Positions 29,087 to 38,962 are shown, counted from the first letter of the stretch. The stretch is 64,000 nucleotides of DNA from Variovorax terrae (GCF_022809125.1 NZ_JALGBI010000001.1:2542001-2606000); one strand, 5' to 3'. Notes: generated by a model from the sequence alone, not told the origin. A program made the numbers and translations.

Positions 29087-29842
29087 ATGGATTTCGTCGT
29101 TGGAATGATCGTCCTGGGTGCGGCCGTGGCCGGCTTCGTCCAGGGCCTGTCGGGTTTTGCCTTCGGCCTGGTGGCCATGTCGTTCTGGGCCTGGGTGCTG
29201 GAGCCGCGGCTGGCGGCGGCGCTGGTGGTCTTCGGCTCGCTCACCGGGCAGCTGCTGGCCGTGCTGTCGGTGCGCCGCGGCTTCAGCCTCAAGCTGCTGC
29301 TGCCCTTCGTCGCCGGCGGGCTGGTGGGCATCCCGCTGGGCGTGCTGCTGCTGCCTCGGCTCGATGTCACCCTGTTCAAGCTGTTCCTCGGCCTGGTGCT
29401 GGTGATCTGGTGCCCGCTGATGCTGATGGCGCGCGAACTGCCGCGCGTCACGCGCGGCGGGCGCCTGGCCGATGGCGTGGCCGGCGCGATCGGCGGCGTG
29501 ATGGGCGGGCTCGGCGGCTTCACCGGCGTCGCGCCCACGCTGTGGTGCACGCTGCGCGGCTTCGACAAGGACGTGCAGCGCAGCGTGATCCAGAACTTCA
29601 ACCTCTCGATGCTGCTCGTGACCTTCGGCGTCTACCTGGCCACCGGCCTGATCACACGCGACACGCTGCCCCTGTTCGCCGTCGTGGCCCCGGCCATGCT
29701 GGTGCCCACGCTGCTGGGCACGCGGCTGTACATCGGCATCAGCGAGGCAGCCTTCCGCAAGATCGTGCTGGGCCTGCTGACGGCCTCAGGCATCGCGCTG
29801 CTGGGTTCGGCGCTGCCCGCGCTGGCGGCGCGTTGGGCCTGA
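29087..29842 (+). CDS. TauE/SafE family sulfite-exporter-like permease
   Basis: A 251-residue inner-membrane permease with about eight helices. The family motif GFVQGLSGFAFGLVAMSFWA is at residues 15-34, and its counterpart in the second half is IGGVMGGLGGFTGVAPTLW. TauE/SafE proteins move sulfonates, sulfite or organic anions; the substrate here cannot be told. The start at 29087 follows AAGGAG. It lies 31 bases after the MFS gene on the same strand. Confidence 0.88.
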   Translation: MDFVVGMIVLGAAVAGFVQGLSGFAFGLVAMSFWAWVLEPRLAAALVVFGSLTGQLLAVLSVRRGFSLKLLLPFVAGGLVGIPLGVLLLPRLDVTLFKLFLGLVLVIWCPLMLMARELPRVTRGGRLADGVAGAIGGVMGGLGGFTGVAPTLWCTLRGFDKDVQRSVIQNFNLSMLLVTFGVYLATGLITRDTLPLFAVVAPAMLVPTLLGTRLYIGISEAAFRKIVLGLLTASGIALLGSALPALAARWA

Positions 29843-29911
29843 CGCTCATTTTTTGATAGCACCCGATGACCGCTGCACGCGGACATCGGGCCGATTTCGC
29901 CTCAAAATCCG
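29843..29911 (+). repeat. Dispersed Comamonadaceae-type repeat, copy D
   Basis: ATTTTTTGATAGCACCCGAT, GACCGCTGCACGC, GGACATCGGGCCGATTTC and CAAAATC follow the family order and are the closest to consensus. It occupies the gap between the convergent TauE/SafE and carboxylesterase genes. Confidence 0.85.
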
Positions 29912-29934
29912 CCGGCCGCGGCCTCAACAGACCT

Positions 29935-30606
29935 TCAGCCCGCCGCCGGCAGCTGCTCCAGCCAGGCCATGGCCTGCTGCAGCTCCTCGGGGCGGATCTC
30001 GTGGGCGCCGGGAAACTCGGCATAGTGCAGCGCGATGGGCAGGCGCTGCGCGTAGTCGCGGATCGCCTGCGCGCTGGCCAGCGGAATCACGTTGTCCTGC
30101 AGGCCGTGGCTGACCCACAGCTGCCGGCCCTGCAGCGCCTCGGGCGCCGCCGCGGCCTGCACCGCCTGGGGCAGCAGGCGCCCGTGCAGCACCATCGCCG
30201 CGTGCAGGCTCCTGGGCCGCGTGAGCAGCAGCGACAGCGACATGATGCCGCCCTGGCTGAAGCCGCCCACCACCACCCGCTCCGGCGGGATGCCGAGCTG
30301 CTGCGCGGCGGCCTCCACCGTCTGCGCCACGAGCTGGCGGCTGGCGGCTTCCTGCGCCTCGTTGATGACGCGCTCGCCGTTGGGCCGCAGGCCGAACTCG
30401 AACCAGGCGTGGGCCGCATAGCCCAGGGTGTGCGGCGCGCGCAGGCTCAGCACGTGAAAATGCGGCGGCACATAGGGAGCGAGGCCGAACAGGTCCTGCT
30501 CGTTGCTGCCGACGCCGTGCATCAGCACCAGCAGCCAGGGCCTGTCGCCCTCGGCCGGGCGCTCCAGAAATGTGAGCGGCAAATCGAGCCTGGATGCGGA
30601 CTTCAT
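29935..30606 (-). CDS. Phospholipase/carboxylesterase family hydrolase
   Basis: A 223-residue cytoplasmic alpha/beta hydrolase of the acyl-protein thioesterase/carboxylesterase type. The nucleophile elbow is GGFSQGGIMS near residue 116. The acid is in SHGLQDNVIP and the histidine in FPGAHEI. The N-terminal LMHGVGSNEQDLFGLAP forms the oxyanion loop. The start at 30606 follows GAGGAG. It lies 38 bases after the hydrolase at 30645-31520 on the same strand. The substrate is a short ester; specificity is not determined. Confidence 0.9.
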   Translation of the reverse strand: MKSASRLDLPLTFLERPAEGDRPWLLVLMHGVGSNEQDLFGLAPYVPPHFHVLSLRAPHTLGYAAHAWFEFGLRPNGERVINEAQEAASRQLVAQTVEAAAQQLGIPPERVVVGGFSQGGIMSLSLLLTRPRSLHAAMVLHGRLLPQAVQAAAAPEALQGRQLWVSHGLQDNVIPLASAQAIRDYAQRLPIALHYAEFPGAHEIRPEELQQAMAWLEQLPAAG

Positions 30607-30644
30607 GGCATGTCTCCTCTTGAATTGAGCCGGGGCGCCGTGGC

Positions 30645-31520
30645 TCAGCCGCCCGGCGCCGCCAGCAGGCGCAGCAGCAGCGCATTGAACGCCGCCGCGG
30701 CCTCGAACTGCACCCAGTGCCCGGCGCCGTCGATCAGCGTGAGCTCGCGCACGCAGGGCTTGGAACGCAGCACCTGCGCCAGCGCGTCCAGACGCTCGCG
30801 GTACAGCGCGTCCTCGCGCCCGTAGATCGCGTGCACGGGGCAGGCCACCTGGTCCAGGGCACGGGCCAGCACGTCGGTGTGGGCCAGCCGCCGGCCCGGC
30901 ATGCGGTCGCGCACGACGTTGGCCGCATGCAGCCGCAGCGCCAGCTCGGTGATCGACGCGGGCTGATGCAGCATCAGCGCGGCCAGGTTCTGGCGGTGCA
31001 CCGCATCGCGCGCCGTAGGGTCCTGCAGGTGCCGCCAGCCCGACAGCGGCACGGTGCCGCGCGGCACCACGCCCAGGCCCGGCGCGCCCACGATCACGAG
31101 GCGCCGCGCGCGGGCCGAAAAACGCTCGGCCCACAGGCCGGCCACCATGCCGCCAAAGGAAAAGCCCACGAGGTCGCAGGCCGCGTCGCCCAGCAGTTGC
31201 TGCAGGCCGGCCTGCAGCGGCTCGACCAGCGCATCGGCGTCGCGCCCCGCGGCGGGCGGCGCCGAATCGCCGAAGCCCGGCAGGTCGGCCGCCAGCACGC
31301 GCCGCCCGGCGGTGGCCAGCGGCTCGATGTTGCGCAGCCAGTGCGTCCAGCTGCCGCTGCCGCCGTGCAGCAGCACCACGGGCGGGTGACGCCCATCGCC
31401 CTCGCCCCAGGCGTGCCAGACCAGGCTGCCGGCGCCGCAAGGGGTTTCGAGGCGTTCGGCCGACTGCGCCAGGCGCTGGATCTCCACCGGCAGCACCGGC
31501 GTCTCTTCAAGGGCTCGCAT
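30645..31520 (-). CDS. Alpha/beta hydrolase
   Basis: A 291-residue alpha/beta fold hydrolase related to haloperoxidase and ring-cleavage hydrolases. The oxyanion loop is VVLLHGGSGSWTHWLRNIEP, the nucleophile is the Ser of GFSFGGMVAG, the acid is in YGREDALY and the histidine in DGAGHWVQFE. All catalytic positions are intact, unlike its neighbour at 33207. It is in a minus-strand run with esterase, DsbA-like, arfB and aroQ genes; no shared pathway is evident. Confidence 0.88.
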   Translation of the reverse strand: MRALEETPVLPVEIQRLAQSAERLETPCGAGSLVWHAWGEGDGRHPPVVLLHGGSGSWTHWLRNIEPLATAGRRVLAADLPGFGDSAPPAAGRDADALVEPLQAGLQQLLGDAACDLVGFSFGGMVAGLWAERFSARARRLVIVGAPGLGVVPRGTVPLSGWRHLQDPTARDAVHRQNLAALMLHQPASITELALRLHAANVVRDRMPGRRLAHTDVLARALDQVACPVHAIYGREDALYRERLDALAQVLRSKPCVRELTLIDGAGHWVQFEAAAAFNALLLRLLAAPGG

Positions 31521-31529
31521 CGGCAGCGC

Positions 31530-32186
31530 TCAGGCCGGCGCGGCCTCGGCGGCGATCTGGCGCAGGGCCTGCTCGAACACCTCGGCCGGCTGGCCGCCCG
31601 AGATCAGGTGGCGCTGGTTGATGATGACGGCCGGCACGGAATGGATGCCGGCGTTCAGGTAGAACTGCTCGCGCTCGCGCGTGGCCTCGGCGTATTCGTC
31701 GCTGGCCAGGATGGCCTGGGCGCGCGCCGTGTCCAGCCCCGCCTCGCCGGCCAGGCGCAGCAGCACCTCGTGCGACTCGGGGCTTTCGCCGTCGGTGAAA
31801 TAGGCCTTGAACAGCAGCTTCTTGAGCTCGGTCTGCCAGCCTTCGAGCTCGGCCCAGTGCAGCAGGCGGTGCGCGTCGAAGGTGTTGTAGATGCGGCCGC
31901 GCGCGGCCATGTCGAAGGTGAAGCCCACGGCCTCGCCGCGCAGGCGGATGGCTTCGCGGTTGCGCTCGGCCTGCTCGGGCGTGGCGCCGTATTTTTCACT
32001 GAGGTGCTCGGTGATGTCCTGGCCGCCGGGCGGCATCTGGGGGTTGAGTTCGAACGGCTGGAAATGCAGCTCGGCCGTCACGTCGGGCGTCAGCCGGCGC
32101 AGCGCCTGTTCAAGCGAGTTCAGGCCGATGGCGCACCAGGGGCAGGAGACATCGGAGACGAAATCGATCTTCAGGAGTGTCGTCAT
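31530..32186 (-). CDS. DsbA family oxidoreductase, FrnE type
   Basis: A 218-residue thioredoxin-fold protein with the DsbA helical insertion. The redox motif is CPWC (VSDVSCPWCAIGLNSLEQAL) near residue 15, and the cis-proline is in IHSVPAVIIN near residue 178. There is no signal peptide, so it is the cytoplasmic FrnE/polyketide-associated branch, which acts on thiols or small molecules. The 218-residue length is normal. The start is the ATG at 32184-32186, following AGGAG. Confidence 0.9.
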   Translation of the reverse strand: MTTLLKIDFVSDVSCPWCAIGLNSLEQALRRLTPDVTAELHFQPFELNPQMPPGGQDITEHLSEKYGATPEQAERNREAIRLRGEAVGFTFDMAARGRIYNTFDAHRLLHWAELEGWQTELKKLLFKAYFTDGESPESHEVLLRLAGEAGLDTARAQAILASDEYAEATREREQFYLNAGIHSVPAVIINQRHLISGGQPAEVFEQALRQIAAEAAPA

Positions 32187-32297
32187 GGTACCGCTTTCAG
32201 ACAGAGAGATGGTTCATGCAGATGAGGGAATGCTAGGGATTTTCAAGAAACCCTGCTGCCCGGGCGGGGGCCGCCCGGGCCTGCCGGGACGGCGGGT

Positions 32298-32720
32298 TCA
32301 GGCCGGGCCTTCGCCCCGCACCCGGCCGCGCAGCCCCTTGAGCGCCGAGCGCTGGCTCTTGCCGTCCAGGCGGCGCAGGCGCGAGCCCAGGGTCGGGCGG
32401 GTGGCGCGCCGGCGCCGCGGCGGCAGCGACACGCTGTCCACCAGCTCCTGCAGCCGCGCCAGTGCATCGGCCCGGTTCATCTCCTGTGTGCGGTGCTGCT
32501 GGGCCTTGAGCACCAGCACGCCGTCCCGGGTGATGCGGCTGTCGCTGAGCGCCAGCAGGCGGGCCTTGACGTCGTCCGGCAGCGACGAGGCGGCGATGTC
32601 GAAACGCAGATGCACCGCGCTCGAGACCTTGTTGACGTTCTGACCGCCCGCCCCCTGGGCGCGGATCGCGCTGATCTCCACGTCGCGCTCATCCACCGGA
32701 AACAGGGACGGTGTGGACAT
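32298..32720 (-). CDS. arfB: Alternative ribosome-rescue factor ArfB (peptidyl-tRNA hydrolase)
   Basis: A 140-residue release-factor-like protein that frees stalled ribosomes. It has the catalytic GGQ (IRAQGAGGQNVNKVSSAVHL, near residue 26) but lacks stop-codon recognition domains, and ends in a basic tail (LPPRRRRATRPTLGSRLRRL and KGLRGRVRGE) that enters the empty mRNA channel. The length equals that of E. coli YaeJ. The start at 32720 begins the family's usual N-terminus. Confidence 0.94.
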   Translation of the reverse strand: MSTPSLFPVDERDVEISAIRAQGAGGQNVNKVSSAVHLRFDIAASSLPDDVKARLLALSDSRITRDGVLVLKAQQHRTQEMNRADALARLQELVDSVSLPPRRRRATRPTLGSRLRRLDGKSQRSALKGLRGRVRGEGPA

Positions 32721-32754
32721 GGACACCTGTGCTTGGCGGAGGCCCTGCCCCGCC

Positions 32755-33210
32755 TCAGGCGGCCGGAGCCAGCTCGGCCAAGCCGGCGATCGCCAGCGCA
32801 TAGCCCGGCACGCCGAAGCCCGCCATCACCGCCTTGGCCGCCGGCGAGATGTAGCTGTGGTGGCGGAAGGCCTCGCGCGCATGCACGTTGCTGATGTGCA
32901 GCTCGATCAGCGTGATGCCCGTGCCCTTGATCGCATCGTGCAGCGCCACGCTGGTGTGGGTGTAGGCCCCGGCATTGAGCACCACGCCGGCCAGCGTGCC
33001 GGCGGCGTGCGCCCGGCCCGCCTCGTGGATCCAGTCCACCAGCACGCCCTCGTGGTTGCTCTGGCGGAATTCCAGCGCGAAGCCGTGCCGGGCACAGGCC
33101 TGGGCGCAGAGCGCCTCCACGTCGGCCAGGGTCTGCGAGCCGTAGACCTGCGGCTCGCGCGTGCCCAGCAGGTTGAGATTGGGTCCGTTCAGGACATAGG
33201 CGGTTTTCAT
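32755..33210 (-). CDS. aroQ: 3-dehydroquinate dehydratase, type II
   Basis: Shikimate pathway enzyme converting 3-dehydroquinate to 3-dehydroshikimate, 151 residues. The [17 protein letters not shown] motif holds the catalytic Tyr and Arg. [16 protein letters not shown] and [20 protein letters not shown] supply the substrate pocket and catalytic His. Its ATG overlaps the stop of the enol-lactonase-like gene (ATGA), so the two are coupled. A second shikimate gene, aroC, is 3 kb away at 36345. Confidence 0.96.
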   Translation of the reverse strand: MKTAYVLNGPNLNLLGTREPQVYGSQTLADVEALCAQACARHGFALEFRQSNHEGVLVDWIHEAGRAHAAGTLAGVVLNAGAYTHTSVALHDAIKGTGITLIELHISNVHAREAFRHHSYISPAAKAVMAGFGVPGYALAIAGLAELAPAA

Positions 33211-33977
33211 AGGCTGTTCAGGAATTCGATCACGAGGTTGGCAAAGTCGGTGGGCCGCTCCACGGCGCTGAGGCGGCCCGTGTCGATGATACGCAGCTGC
33301 GCGCCCGAGATGGTGCGGCACAGCGTGTCGGTCATCTCGATCGAGATATTGCTGTCCTGCGCCCCGGCGATCACCAGGGCCGGACAGGCGATCAGCGGGT
33401 TGCTGCGGCGGAAATCGGCCTGCAGGAGGGCCTCGCAGCTCGCCACATAGGCCTGCGCGTCGGTGGCGATGAAGGCGGCGCGCGCGGCCGCCACGCGGGC
33501 CGCGGCGGGCCCCGGCTCGGCCAGGAAGCCGGGCGTGAACCAGTTCGCCAGCGCCTCGTCGGCGAGCGCGGCCATGCCCAGCGTCAGCGCGCCACGCGCG
33601 CGCGCCAGCAAGGCCGCGCTCGCGGCCTCGCCAAAGCGGCTGGCGGAATTGGCCAGCACCAGGCTCTTGATCAGATGCGGGTAGCGCACGGCGATCTGCT
33701 GCCCCACCATGCCCCCCATGCCCAGGCCCACGAAGGTGACCGGTCCGCGCGCGTGCTGCTCGATCAGGGCCGCGGCATCGTCGGCCAGGGCCTCCATCGT
33801 GCAGGGCCCGGGCACCACCTCCGAGCGGCCGTGGCCGCGGTGGTCGTAGCGCAGCACCGTGTGGCGCGGCTGCAGCAGCGCGGCCACTTCGTCCCACATG
33901 CCGAGGTCGCAGCCCATCGAATGGCTGAGCACCACGGTCGAGCCTTTTCCCTGCTTGACGAAGTTCAACTGCGGCAT
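33207..33977 (-). CDS. 3-oxoadipate enol-lactonase-like protein lacking catalytic residues
   Basis: A 256-residue alpha/beta hydrolase that aligns with PcaD-type enol-lactonases throughout ([17 protein letters not shown], then [20 protein letters not shown]). The nucleophile elbow reads GLGMGG where GLSMGG is expected, so the serine is glycine (codon GGC at 33720-33722). The histidine loop reads [11 protein letters not shown] where GAGHLSNVEQP is usual, so the His is Arg (codon CGC at 33273-33275). The acid (GAQDSN) remains. It should not hydrolyse esters by the normal triad. It starts at the ATG after GGAGGGGCC, and its stop overlaps the aroQ start. Confidence 0.82.
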   Translation of the reverse strand: MPQLNFVKQGKGSTVVLSHSMGCDLGMWDEVAALLQPRHTVLRYDHRGHGRSEVVPGPCTMEALADDAAALIEQHARGPVTFVGLGMGGMVGQQIAVRYPHLIKSLVLANSASRFGEAASAALLARARGALTLGMAALADEALANWFTPGFLAEPGPAAARVAAARAAFIATDAQAYVASCEALLQADFRRSNPLIACPALVIAGAQDSNISIEMTDTLCRTISGAQLRIIDTGRLSAVERPTDFANLVIEFLNSL

Positions 33978-34121
33978 GGCCCCTCCTGTCTGGCTGTTGA
34001 TCGGCTTGCTGCATTGTGCCGCCGGACGGGAGCCCCGCCGTGTCAACGTTGGTTTCAGGCCACGCCGCGCCGCTTGGAGCCTGTTCACGGTCTCTCAGCC
34101 CCGCAGCCCGAGCGAAACCCG

Positions 34122-34190
34122 GTCGCTCCTGTTTTGATAGCAATGAATGACCGGAGCACCTGGACCTCGGGCCGATTTTCCTTGAAATCT
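34122..34190 (+). repeat. Dispersed Comamonadaceae-type repeat, copy E
   Basis: GTCGCTCCTGTTTTGATAGC, ATGACCGGAGCACCTGGAC, CTCGGGCCGATTTTCC and TTGAAATC match the family. It lies in the 277-bp gap between the divergent enol-lactonase-like and EamA genes, near the EamA start, so unlike most copies it may sit in an mRNA leader. Confidence 0.8.
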
Positions 34191-34254
34191 GCCCGTGCAC
34201 CGGCCGCTGGCGCCCAGCAGGATTCGCCGCGCTGCCTCACAATCGCCTGCGTCC

Positions 34255-35139
34255 ATGCAGACACGCCACTTCGCCCAGCTGATCGCCCTGTCCGCCCTCT
34301 GGGGCGCGTCGTTTCCCTTCATCCGCATCGCCAGCCCGGCCCTCGGGCCCTGGGGCGTGGCCGGCCTGCGCTGCGTGCTGGCGGCCCTGGTGCTCAGCGT
34401 GCTGATGCGCGTGCTGCGCAACCACTGGCCGGCGCGCGGCGCCTGGCCGCTGCTGTTGATGCTGAGCCTGCTCACCGTGGTGGCGCCGTTCGTGCTGTTC
34501 AGCTGGGCCGGCCTGATCCTGCCGGCCGGCTACTCGGCCGTGCTCAACGCCACCGTGCCGCTGTTCGGCGTGCTGGCGGCCGCGCTGGCAGGCGAAGAGC
34601 GGCTCACCGCACGCCGCCTGCTGGGCTGCCTGGTCGGCTTCGCCGGCGTGGCGCTGCTGGTGCAGCTGGGCCCGGTGGCGGTGAGCCGCGAAGTGCTGCT
34701 GGCCGCGCTGGCCTGCATCGCCGCCTCGGCCTGCTACGGCTGCGGCGCCATCCTGATGAAGCGCGCCACCATGGCGCACCAGCCCCTGCCCGCCTCGGCC
34801 GCCGTGCATGTGGCGGCGGCGCTGGTGCTGCTGCTGCCAGCCGCGGCGTCGGCACCCGCGATGCGCCCCACCTCCGGCGCCTTGCTGGCCGTGGCGACGC
34901 TGGGCATCGTGACCTCGGGCTTCATGTACTGGATCAGCATGCGGCTGATGCGCGAGATTCCAGCCAGCGCCGCCACCTCCTCGGCCTTCATGATCCCGCT
35001 GTTCGGCGTCACCTGGGGCAGCCTGTTTTTGGATGAGCCCGTCACCTCGGGCATGCTGCCTGGCTGCGTGCTGGTGCTGGCGGCCACCGCGCTGGTGACC
35101 GGCTTCAATCCGTTCCGCAGCGTGCCGCCCGAGCCCTGA
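34255..35139 (+). CDS. EamA/DMT family transporter
   Basis: A ten-helix inner-membrane exporter of 294 residues with the two EamA halves (LSALWGASFPFIRIASPALG at the start, and MLPGCVLVLAATALVTG at the end). The substrate is unknown. I start it at the ATG before QTRHFAQLIAL, since the upstream 20 codons are not hydrophobic or conserved. It is a second EamA protein in the window (the other is at 9528) but has no translated repeat. It is convergent with the MFS gene at 35160. Confidence 0.9.
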   Translation: MQTRHFAQLIALSALWGASFPFIRIASPALGPWGVAGLRCVLAALVLSVLMRVLRNHWPARGAWPLLLMLSLLTVVAPFVLFSWAGLILPAGYSAVLNATVPLFGVLAAALAGEERLTARRLLGCLVGFAGVALLVQLGPVAVSREVLLAALACIAASACYGCGAILMKRATMAHQPLPASAAVHVAAALVLLLPAAASAPAMRPTSGALLAVATLGIVTSGFMYWISMRLMREIPASAATSSAFMIPLFGVTWGSLFLDEPVTSGMLPGCVLVLAATALVTGFNPFRSVPPEP

Positions 35140-35159
35140 CGGGCGCCGTTCACAGCCGC

Positions 35160-36341
35160 TCAGACGGCGGCCGGTTGCTCGAGCCGGCGCATGCGCCAGG
35201 CGCAGGCCGTGGCCAGCAGGGCCAGTGCCGCCGCCACCAGGAACACCACCTGGAAGCCATGGCGCGCGGCCAGCGCGCCGCCGGCCAGTACCCCCAGCAC
35301 GCCGCCGCAGCCGTAGCCGATCACCGTGAACAGCGCCTGCCCGCGGCCGCGCAACCGCCCCGGGAAGTAGTGCGAGACCACGGCGATGCAGGTCGTGTGG
35401 TGCGCCGCGAAGGTGATGGCGTGCAGCACCTGGCCCAGGAGGATCGCCCAGGCCCACTGCCCCAGCCCGCCCGTGGCGGCCATGCGCAGCGCGGTGGCCG
35501 CGCCGCAGGCCAGCAGCCAGCCCGTCAGCGGCAGGCGGTGCAGGAAGCGGCCCTGCACGAAGAACCAGCCGATCTCCATGACCACCGAGACCGCCCACAG
35601 CGCGCCGATCGCGGCCTTGCTGTAGCCCAGCGAGTCGAGGTAGAGCGACAGGAAGGCGTAGACCGCGAAATGCGCCATCACGTGGAAGAGCAGCGAGACG
35701 AAGAACCAGCGCACCACCGGCTGGCGCAGCACCGCGCCGATCGGCGCGCCGCGCTCATGCGCAGCGGCCGGGCTCTCTTTCGCATCGGGCAGGCGCCAGG
35801 TGCACCACAGCACCAGCGCCAGCGTCACGCCGGCCCAGGCCGGGAAATGCCCCATGCCGAAATGCTCGAACCAGCCGCCGGCCAGCAGCACCGTGAACAG
35901 GAAGCCGGTCGAGCCCCAGAGCCGGATGCGGCCGTAGCGGCCCCAGTCGCCCGCCACCACGTGGGCCATGGCGGCCTCGGTCAGCGACATCATCGAGCTG
36001 GTGTGGGTGAACATCACCAGCAGCACCAGCCCCACCCACCAGTGGCCGCCATGCCACCACAGGCCGAGCGAGGCCGCCAGCGCCACGGCCGCGCTGATGC
36101 GCAGCAGCTTCACGCGCTCGCCCGTGTGGTCGCTCAAGGCGCCCCAGGCATAGGGCGCGAACACGCGCGTGACCGACTGCACCGAGGCCAGCAGGCTGAT
36201 GGTGAAGATCGGGAACCCCAGGTCCTTGAGCCACAGCGGCAGGTAGGGATTGAAGAAGCCGATGTGCGCGAAATAGCTCGCCGACAGCGCGGCGAACGGA
36301 ACGATCTGGCGGCCGCTGGCCGCCGCAGCCCCCTGGGCCAT
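35160..36341 (-). CDS. MFS transporter, HcaT/PPP family-like
   Basis: A 393-residue 12-helix facilitator with a soluble start segment and the typical N-terminal AALSASYFAHIGFFNPYLPL. This phenylpropionate-permease-like (MFS_1_like) group imports aromatic or sugar-type substrates by proton symport. WGSTGFLFTVLLAGG and FFVQGRFLHRLPLTG are family-like loops. It begins four bases after the aroC stop, so it is probably co-transcribed with aroC. The substrate is not established. Confidence 0.85.
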   Translation of the reverse strand: MAQGAAAASGRQIVPFAALSASYFAHIGFFNPYLPLWLKDLGFPIFTISLLASVQSVTRVFAPYAWGALSDHTGERVKLLRISAAVALAASLGLWWHGGHWWVGLVLLVMFTHTSSMMSLTEAAMAHVVAGDWGRYGRIRLWGSTGFLFTVLLAGGWFEHFGMGHFPAWAGVTLALVLWCTWRLPDAKESPAAAHERGAPIGAVLRQPVVRWFFVSLLFHVMAHFAVYAFLSLYLDSLGYSKAAIGALWAVSVVMEIGWFFVQGRFLHRLPLTGWLLACGAATALRMAATGGLGQWAWAILLGQVLHAITFAAHHTTCIAVVSHYFPGRLRGRGQALFTVIGYGCGGVLGVLAGGALAARHGFQVVFLVAAALALLATACAWRMRRLEQPAAV

Positions 36342-36344
36342 GCC

Positions 36345-37439
36345 TCAGGCCGAGGCTTTGATCGGCGCCACCGGCAGGCGCACGTCGCCGCACTGGGCGC
36401 GCTGGCGCAGCGCATGCTCCATCACCACCAGCGCCAGCAGCGCCTCGGCGATCGGCGTGGCGCGGATGCCGACGCAGGGGTCGTGCCGGCCCTTGGTGAT
36501 GACCTCGGTGGAGCGGCCTTCGATGTCGATGGTCTCGCGCGGGCTGATGATGGAGCTGGTGGGCTTGATCGCGATCGTCACCTCCAGGTCCTGGCCGGTG
36601 CTGATGCCGCCGAGCACGCCGCCCGCGTTGTTGGAGCGAAAGCCCTCGGGCGAGAGCGAGTCGCCGTGCGTGGTGCCGCGCTGCGTGACGCTGGCGAAGC
36701 CGGCGCCGATCTCCACCGCCTTGACGGCGTTCAGCCCCATCATGGCCTTGGCGATGTCGGCGTCGAGCCGGTCGTACAGCGGCTCGCCCAGGCCCACGGG
36801 CATGCCGCTGGCGGTGACGCGGATCTTCGCGCCGCAGGAGTCGCCGGCCTTGCGCAGCGCGTCCATGTAGTCCTCCAGCGCCGAAACGTCGGCCACCGGG
36901 GCGAAGAACGGGTTGTGCGGCACATGCTCCCACGACTCGAACGGAATCTCGATCTCGCCGATCTGCGCCATGCAGCCGCGAAACTGCATGCCGTACTGCT
37001 GGGCCAGCCATTTCCGGGCGACCGCGCCCGCGGCCACCGTGGGCGCGGTCAGCCGGGCCGAGGAGCGGCCGCCGCCGCGCGGGTCGCGGATGCCGTATTT
37101 GTGGAAGTAGGTGTAGTCGGCATGGCCGGGCCGGAAGGTCTGGGCGATGGCGCTGTAGTCCTTGCTGCGCTGGTCGGTGTTGCGGATCAGCAGGCAGATC
37201 GGCGTGCCGGTGGTCTTGCCCTCGTAGACGCCGGAGAGGATTTCCACCGCGTCGGGCTCGTTGCGCTGGGTCACGTGGCGGCTGGTGCCGGGACGGCGGC
37301 GGTCCAGCTCGGCCTGGATATCGGCCTCGGCCAGCTCCATGCCCGGGGGGCAGCCGTCGATCACGCAACCGATGGCCGGGCCGTGCGATTCACCGAAGTT
37401 GGTGACCGCGAAAAGTGTTCCTAGGGTGTTGCCGCTCAT
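36345..37439 (-). CDS. aroC: Chorismate synthase
   Basis: Last enzyme of the shikimate pathway, forming chorismate from EPSP with reduced FMN. The 364-residue length is normal. The signatures are [19 protein letters not shown] at the start, [20 protein letters not shown] near residue 125 and [16 protein letters not shown] near the end. It is divergent from an MFS exporter gene across 57 bp and followed directly by an MFS gene. aroQ is nearby on the same strand. Confidence 0.97.
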   Translation of the reverse strand: MSGNTLGTLFAVTNFGESHGPAIGCVIDGCPPGMELAEADIQAELDRRRPGTSRHVTQRNEPDAVEILSGVYEGKTTGTPICLLIRNTDQRSKDYSAIAQTFRPGHADYTYFHKYGIRDPRGGGRSSARLTAPTVAAGAVARKWLAQQYGMQFRGCMAQIGEIEIPFESWEHVPHNPFFAPVADVSALEDYMDALRKAGDSCGAKIRVTASGMPVGLGEPLYDRLDADIAKAMMGLNAVKAVEIGAGFASVTQRGTTHGDSLSPEGFRSNNAGGVLGGISTGQDLEVTIAIKPTSSIISPRETIDIEGRSTEVITKGRHDPCVGIRATPIAEALLALVVMEHALRQRAQCGDVRLPVAPIKASA

Positions 37440-37484
37440 GCCCTCGATTATCCCAGAGGGGCCGCGCGGCGGCGCGGCGGCCCC

Positions 37485-37490
37485 TAGAAT
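37485..37490 (+). promoter_or_regulatory. Possible -10 of a leaderless transcript for the DHA2 MFS gene
   Basis: TAGAAT ends six bases before the ATG at 37497, so transcription would start at or next to the start codon. No Shine-Dalgarno sequence fits the space. Confidence 0.4.
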
Positions 37491-37496
37491 CCCGGC

Positions 37497-38882
37497 ATGG
37501 CACATCGCGGCAGACTCGTTCCCCTCATCGTGGCCTGCCCGCTCTTCCTGCAGAACCTGGACACCTCGGTCATGGCGACGGCGCTGCCCAGCATCGCGCG
37601 CTCGCTCAACGTGCAGGCCCTGCACCTGAACCTCGCCATCACTTCCTACCTGCTGAGCCTGGCGATCTTCCTGCCGGTCAGCGGCTGGTGCGCCGAGCGC
37701 TTCGGGCCCAAGCGCGTGTTCTGCTGCGCCATCGCCTTCTTCTCGCTCGGCTCGGCGCTGTGCGGCGCGGCCACCTCGCTGCCGGCGCTGGTGCTGTTCC
37801 GCATCCTCCAGGGCCTGGGCGGCGCGATGATGGTGCCGGTGGGGCGCCTGATCCTGCTGCGCAGCGTGCCGCCCGCGCAGATGGTGGCGGCGATGGTCTG
37901 GTTCACCGTGCCGCCGGCCATCGGGCGCATGGTGGGCCCGCTGTTCGGCGGCGCCATCGTGACCTGGACCTCCTGGCGCTGGATCTTCCTGGTCAACGTG
38001 CCGTTCGGCCTGCTGGGCATCGCGCTGGCGCTGTGGTTCATCGACGACCGCCGCGAGGACACCGCACCCGAGCCCTTCGACACCGGCGGCTTCGTGCTGC
38101 TGGCGCTGGGGCTGATCGGCCTGCTCGGCGCGCTGGAAACCGCTGGCAAGGCCCTGGTGCCGGGCTGGGTGAGCTGGTCGGTGGCCGGAGCGGGCGCGCT
38201 CGCCATGGGCCTGTACCTGCTGCGCAGCCGGCGCATGGCCAGCCCGATCATCGACCTGCGCATCCTGCGCCACCCGACCTACTTCGCCTCGATCATCGGC
38301 GGCACGCCGCTGCGCATCGCCATCGGGGCCTCGCCCTTTTTGCTGCCGCTGATGCTGCAGCTGGGCTTCGGCCTGTCGCCGCTGGACTCCGGCCTGCTGA
38401 CGGTGGCCACCGCGCTCGGCTCGCTGGCCACCCGCACGGTGATGACCCAGGCGATCCGCCGCATCGGCTTTCGCACGCTGCTGCTGGCCACCACCACGCT
38501 GACCAGCCTGTTCTACGCGAGCTACAGCCTGTTCCGCCCCGACACGCCGCATGTGCTGATGTTCTGCACGCTGCTGCTGGGCGGCCTGGTCAATTCGATG
38601 GGCATGGTGGCGCTGCAGACGCTGGGCTTCTCGGATATCCCCAAGCCGCGCATGAGCCACGCCACCACGCTCTCCAGCATGGCGCAGCAGCTCTCCCTGA
38701 GTTTCGGCGTGGTGCTGGGCGCCTCGCTGGTGAGCGCGGCGGCCTGTTGGCATGGCGGCGATGCGGCGCACCTGACGGCGCGCGACTTCTCGCCCGCGTT
38801 CGCGGTGATCGGCGCGATGACGCTGCTGTCGCTGTTCTTCTTCGTGCGGCTCGACAAGGACGAAGGCGCCGGACTGCGCTGA
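37497..38882 (+). CDS. MFS transporter, DHA2 (EmrB/QacA) multidrug exporter type
   Basis: A 461-residue inner-membrane proton antiporter with about 14 helices. The N-terminal [20 protein letters not shown] is the DHA2 motif C region, and [20 protein letters not shown] is motif A. The protein is probably a drug or fatty-acid exporter, with the substrate unknown. It lies divergent from aroC. The upstream sequence allows a leaderless transcript. Confidence 0.9.
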   Translation: MAHRGRLVPLIVACPLFLQNLDTSVMATALPSIARSLNVQALHLNLAITSYLLSLAIFLPVSGWCAERFGPKRVFCCAIAFFSLGSALCGAATSLPALVLFRILQGLGGAMMVPVGRLILLRSVPPAQMVAAMVWFTVPPAIGRMVGPLFGGAIVTWTSWRWIFLVNVPFGLLGIALALWFIDDRREDTAPEPFDTGGFVLLALGLIGLLGALETAGKALVPGWVSWSVAGAGALAMGLYLLRSRRMASPIIDLRILRHPTYFASIIGGTPLRIAIGASPFLLPLMLQLGFGLSPLDSGLLTVATALGSLATRTVMTQAIRRIGFRTLLLATTTLTSLFYASYSLFRPDTPHVLMFCTLLLGGLVNSMGMVALQTLGFSDIPKPRMSHATTLSSMAQQLSLSFGVVLGASLVSAAACWHGGDAAHLTARDFSPAFAVIGAMTLLSLFFFVRLDKDEGAGLR

Positions 38883-38962
38883 GCACCTGCCGGCCGGGCC
38901 GCGGCGGGAACGCTTTATGCATGCTGCAACGCAGCATTCTGACCACTTCCCAGGAGCGCCCC

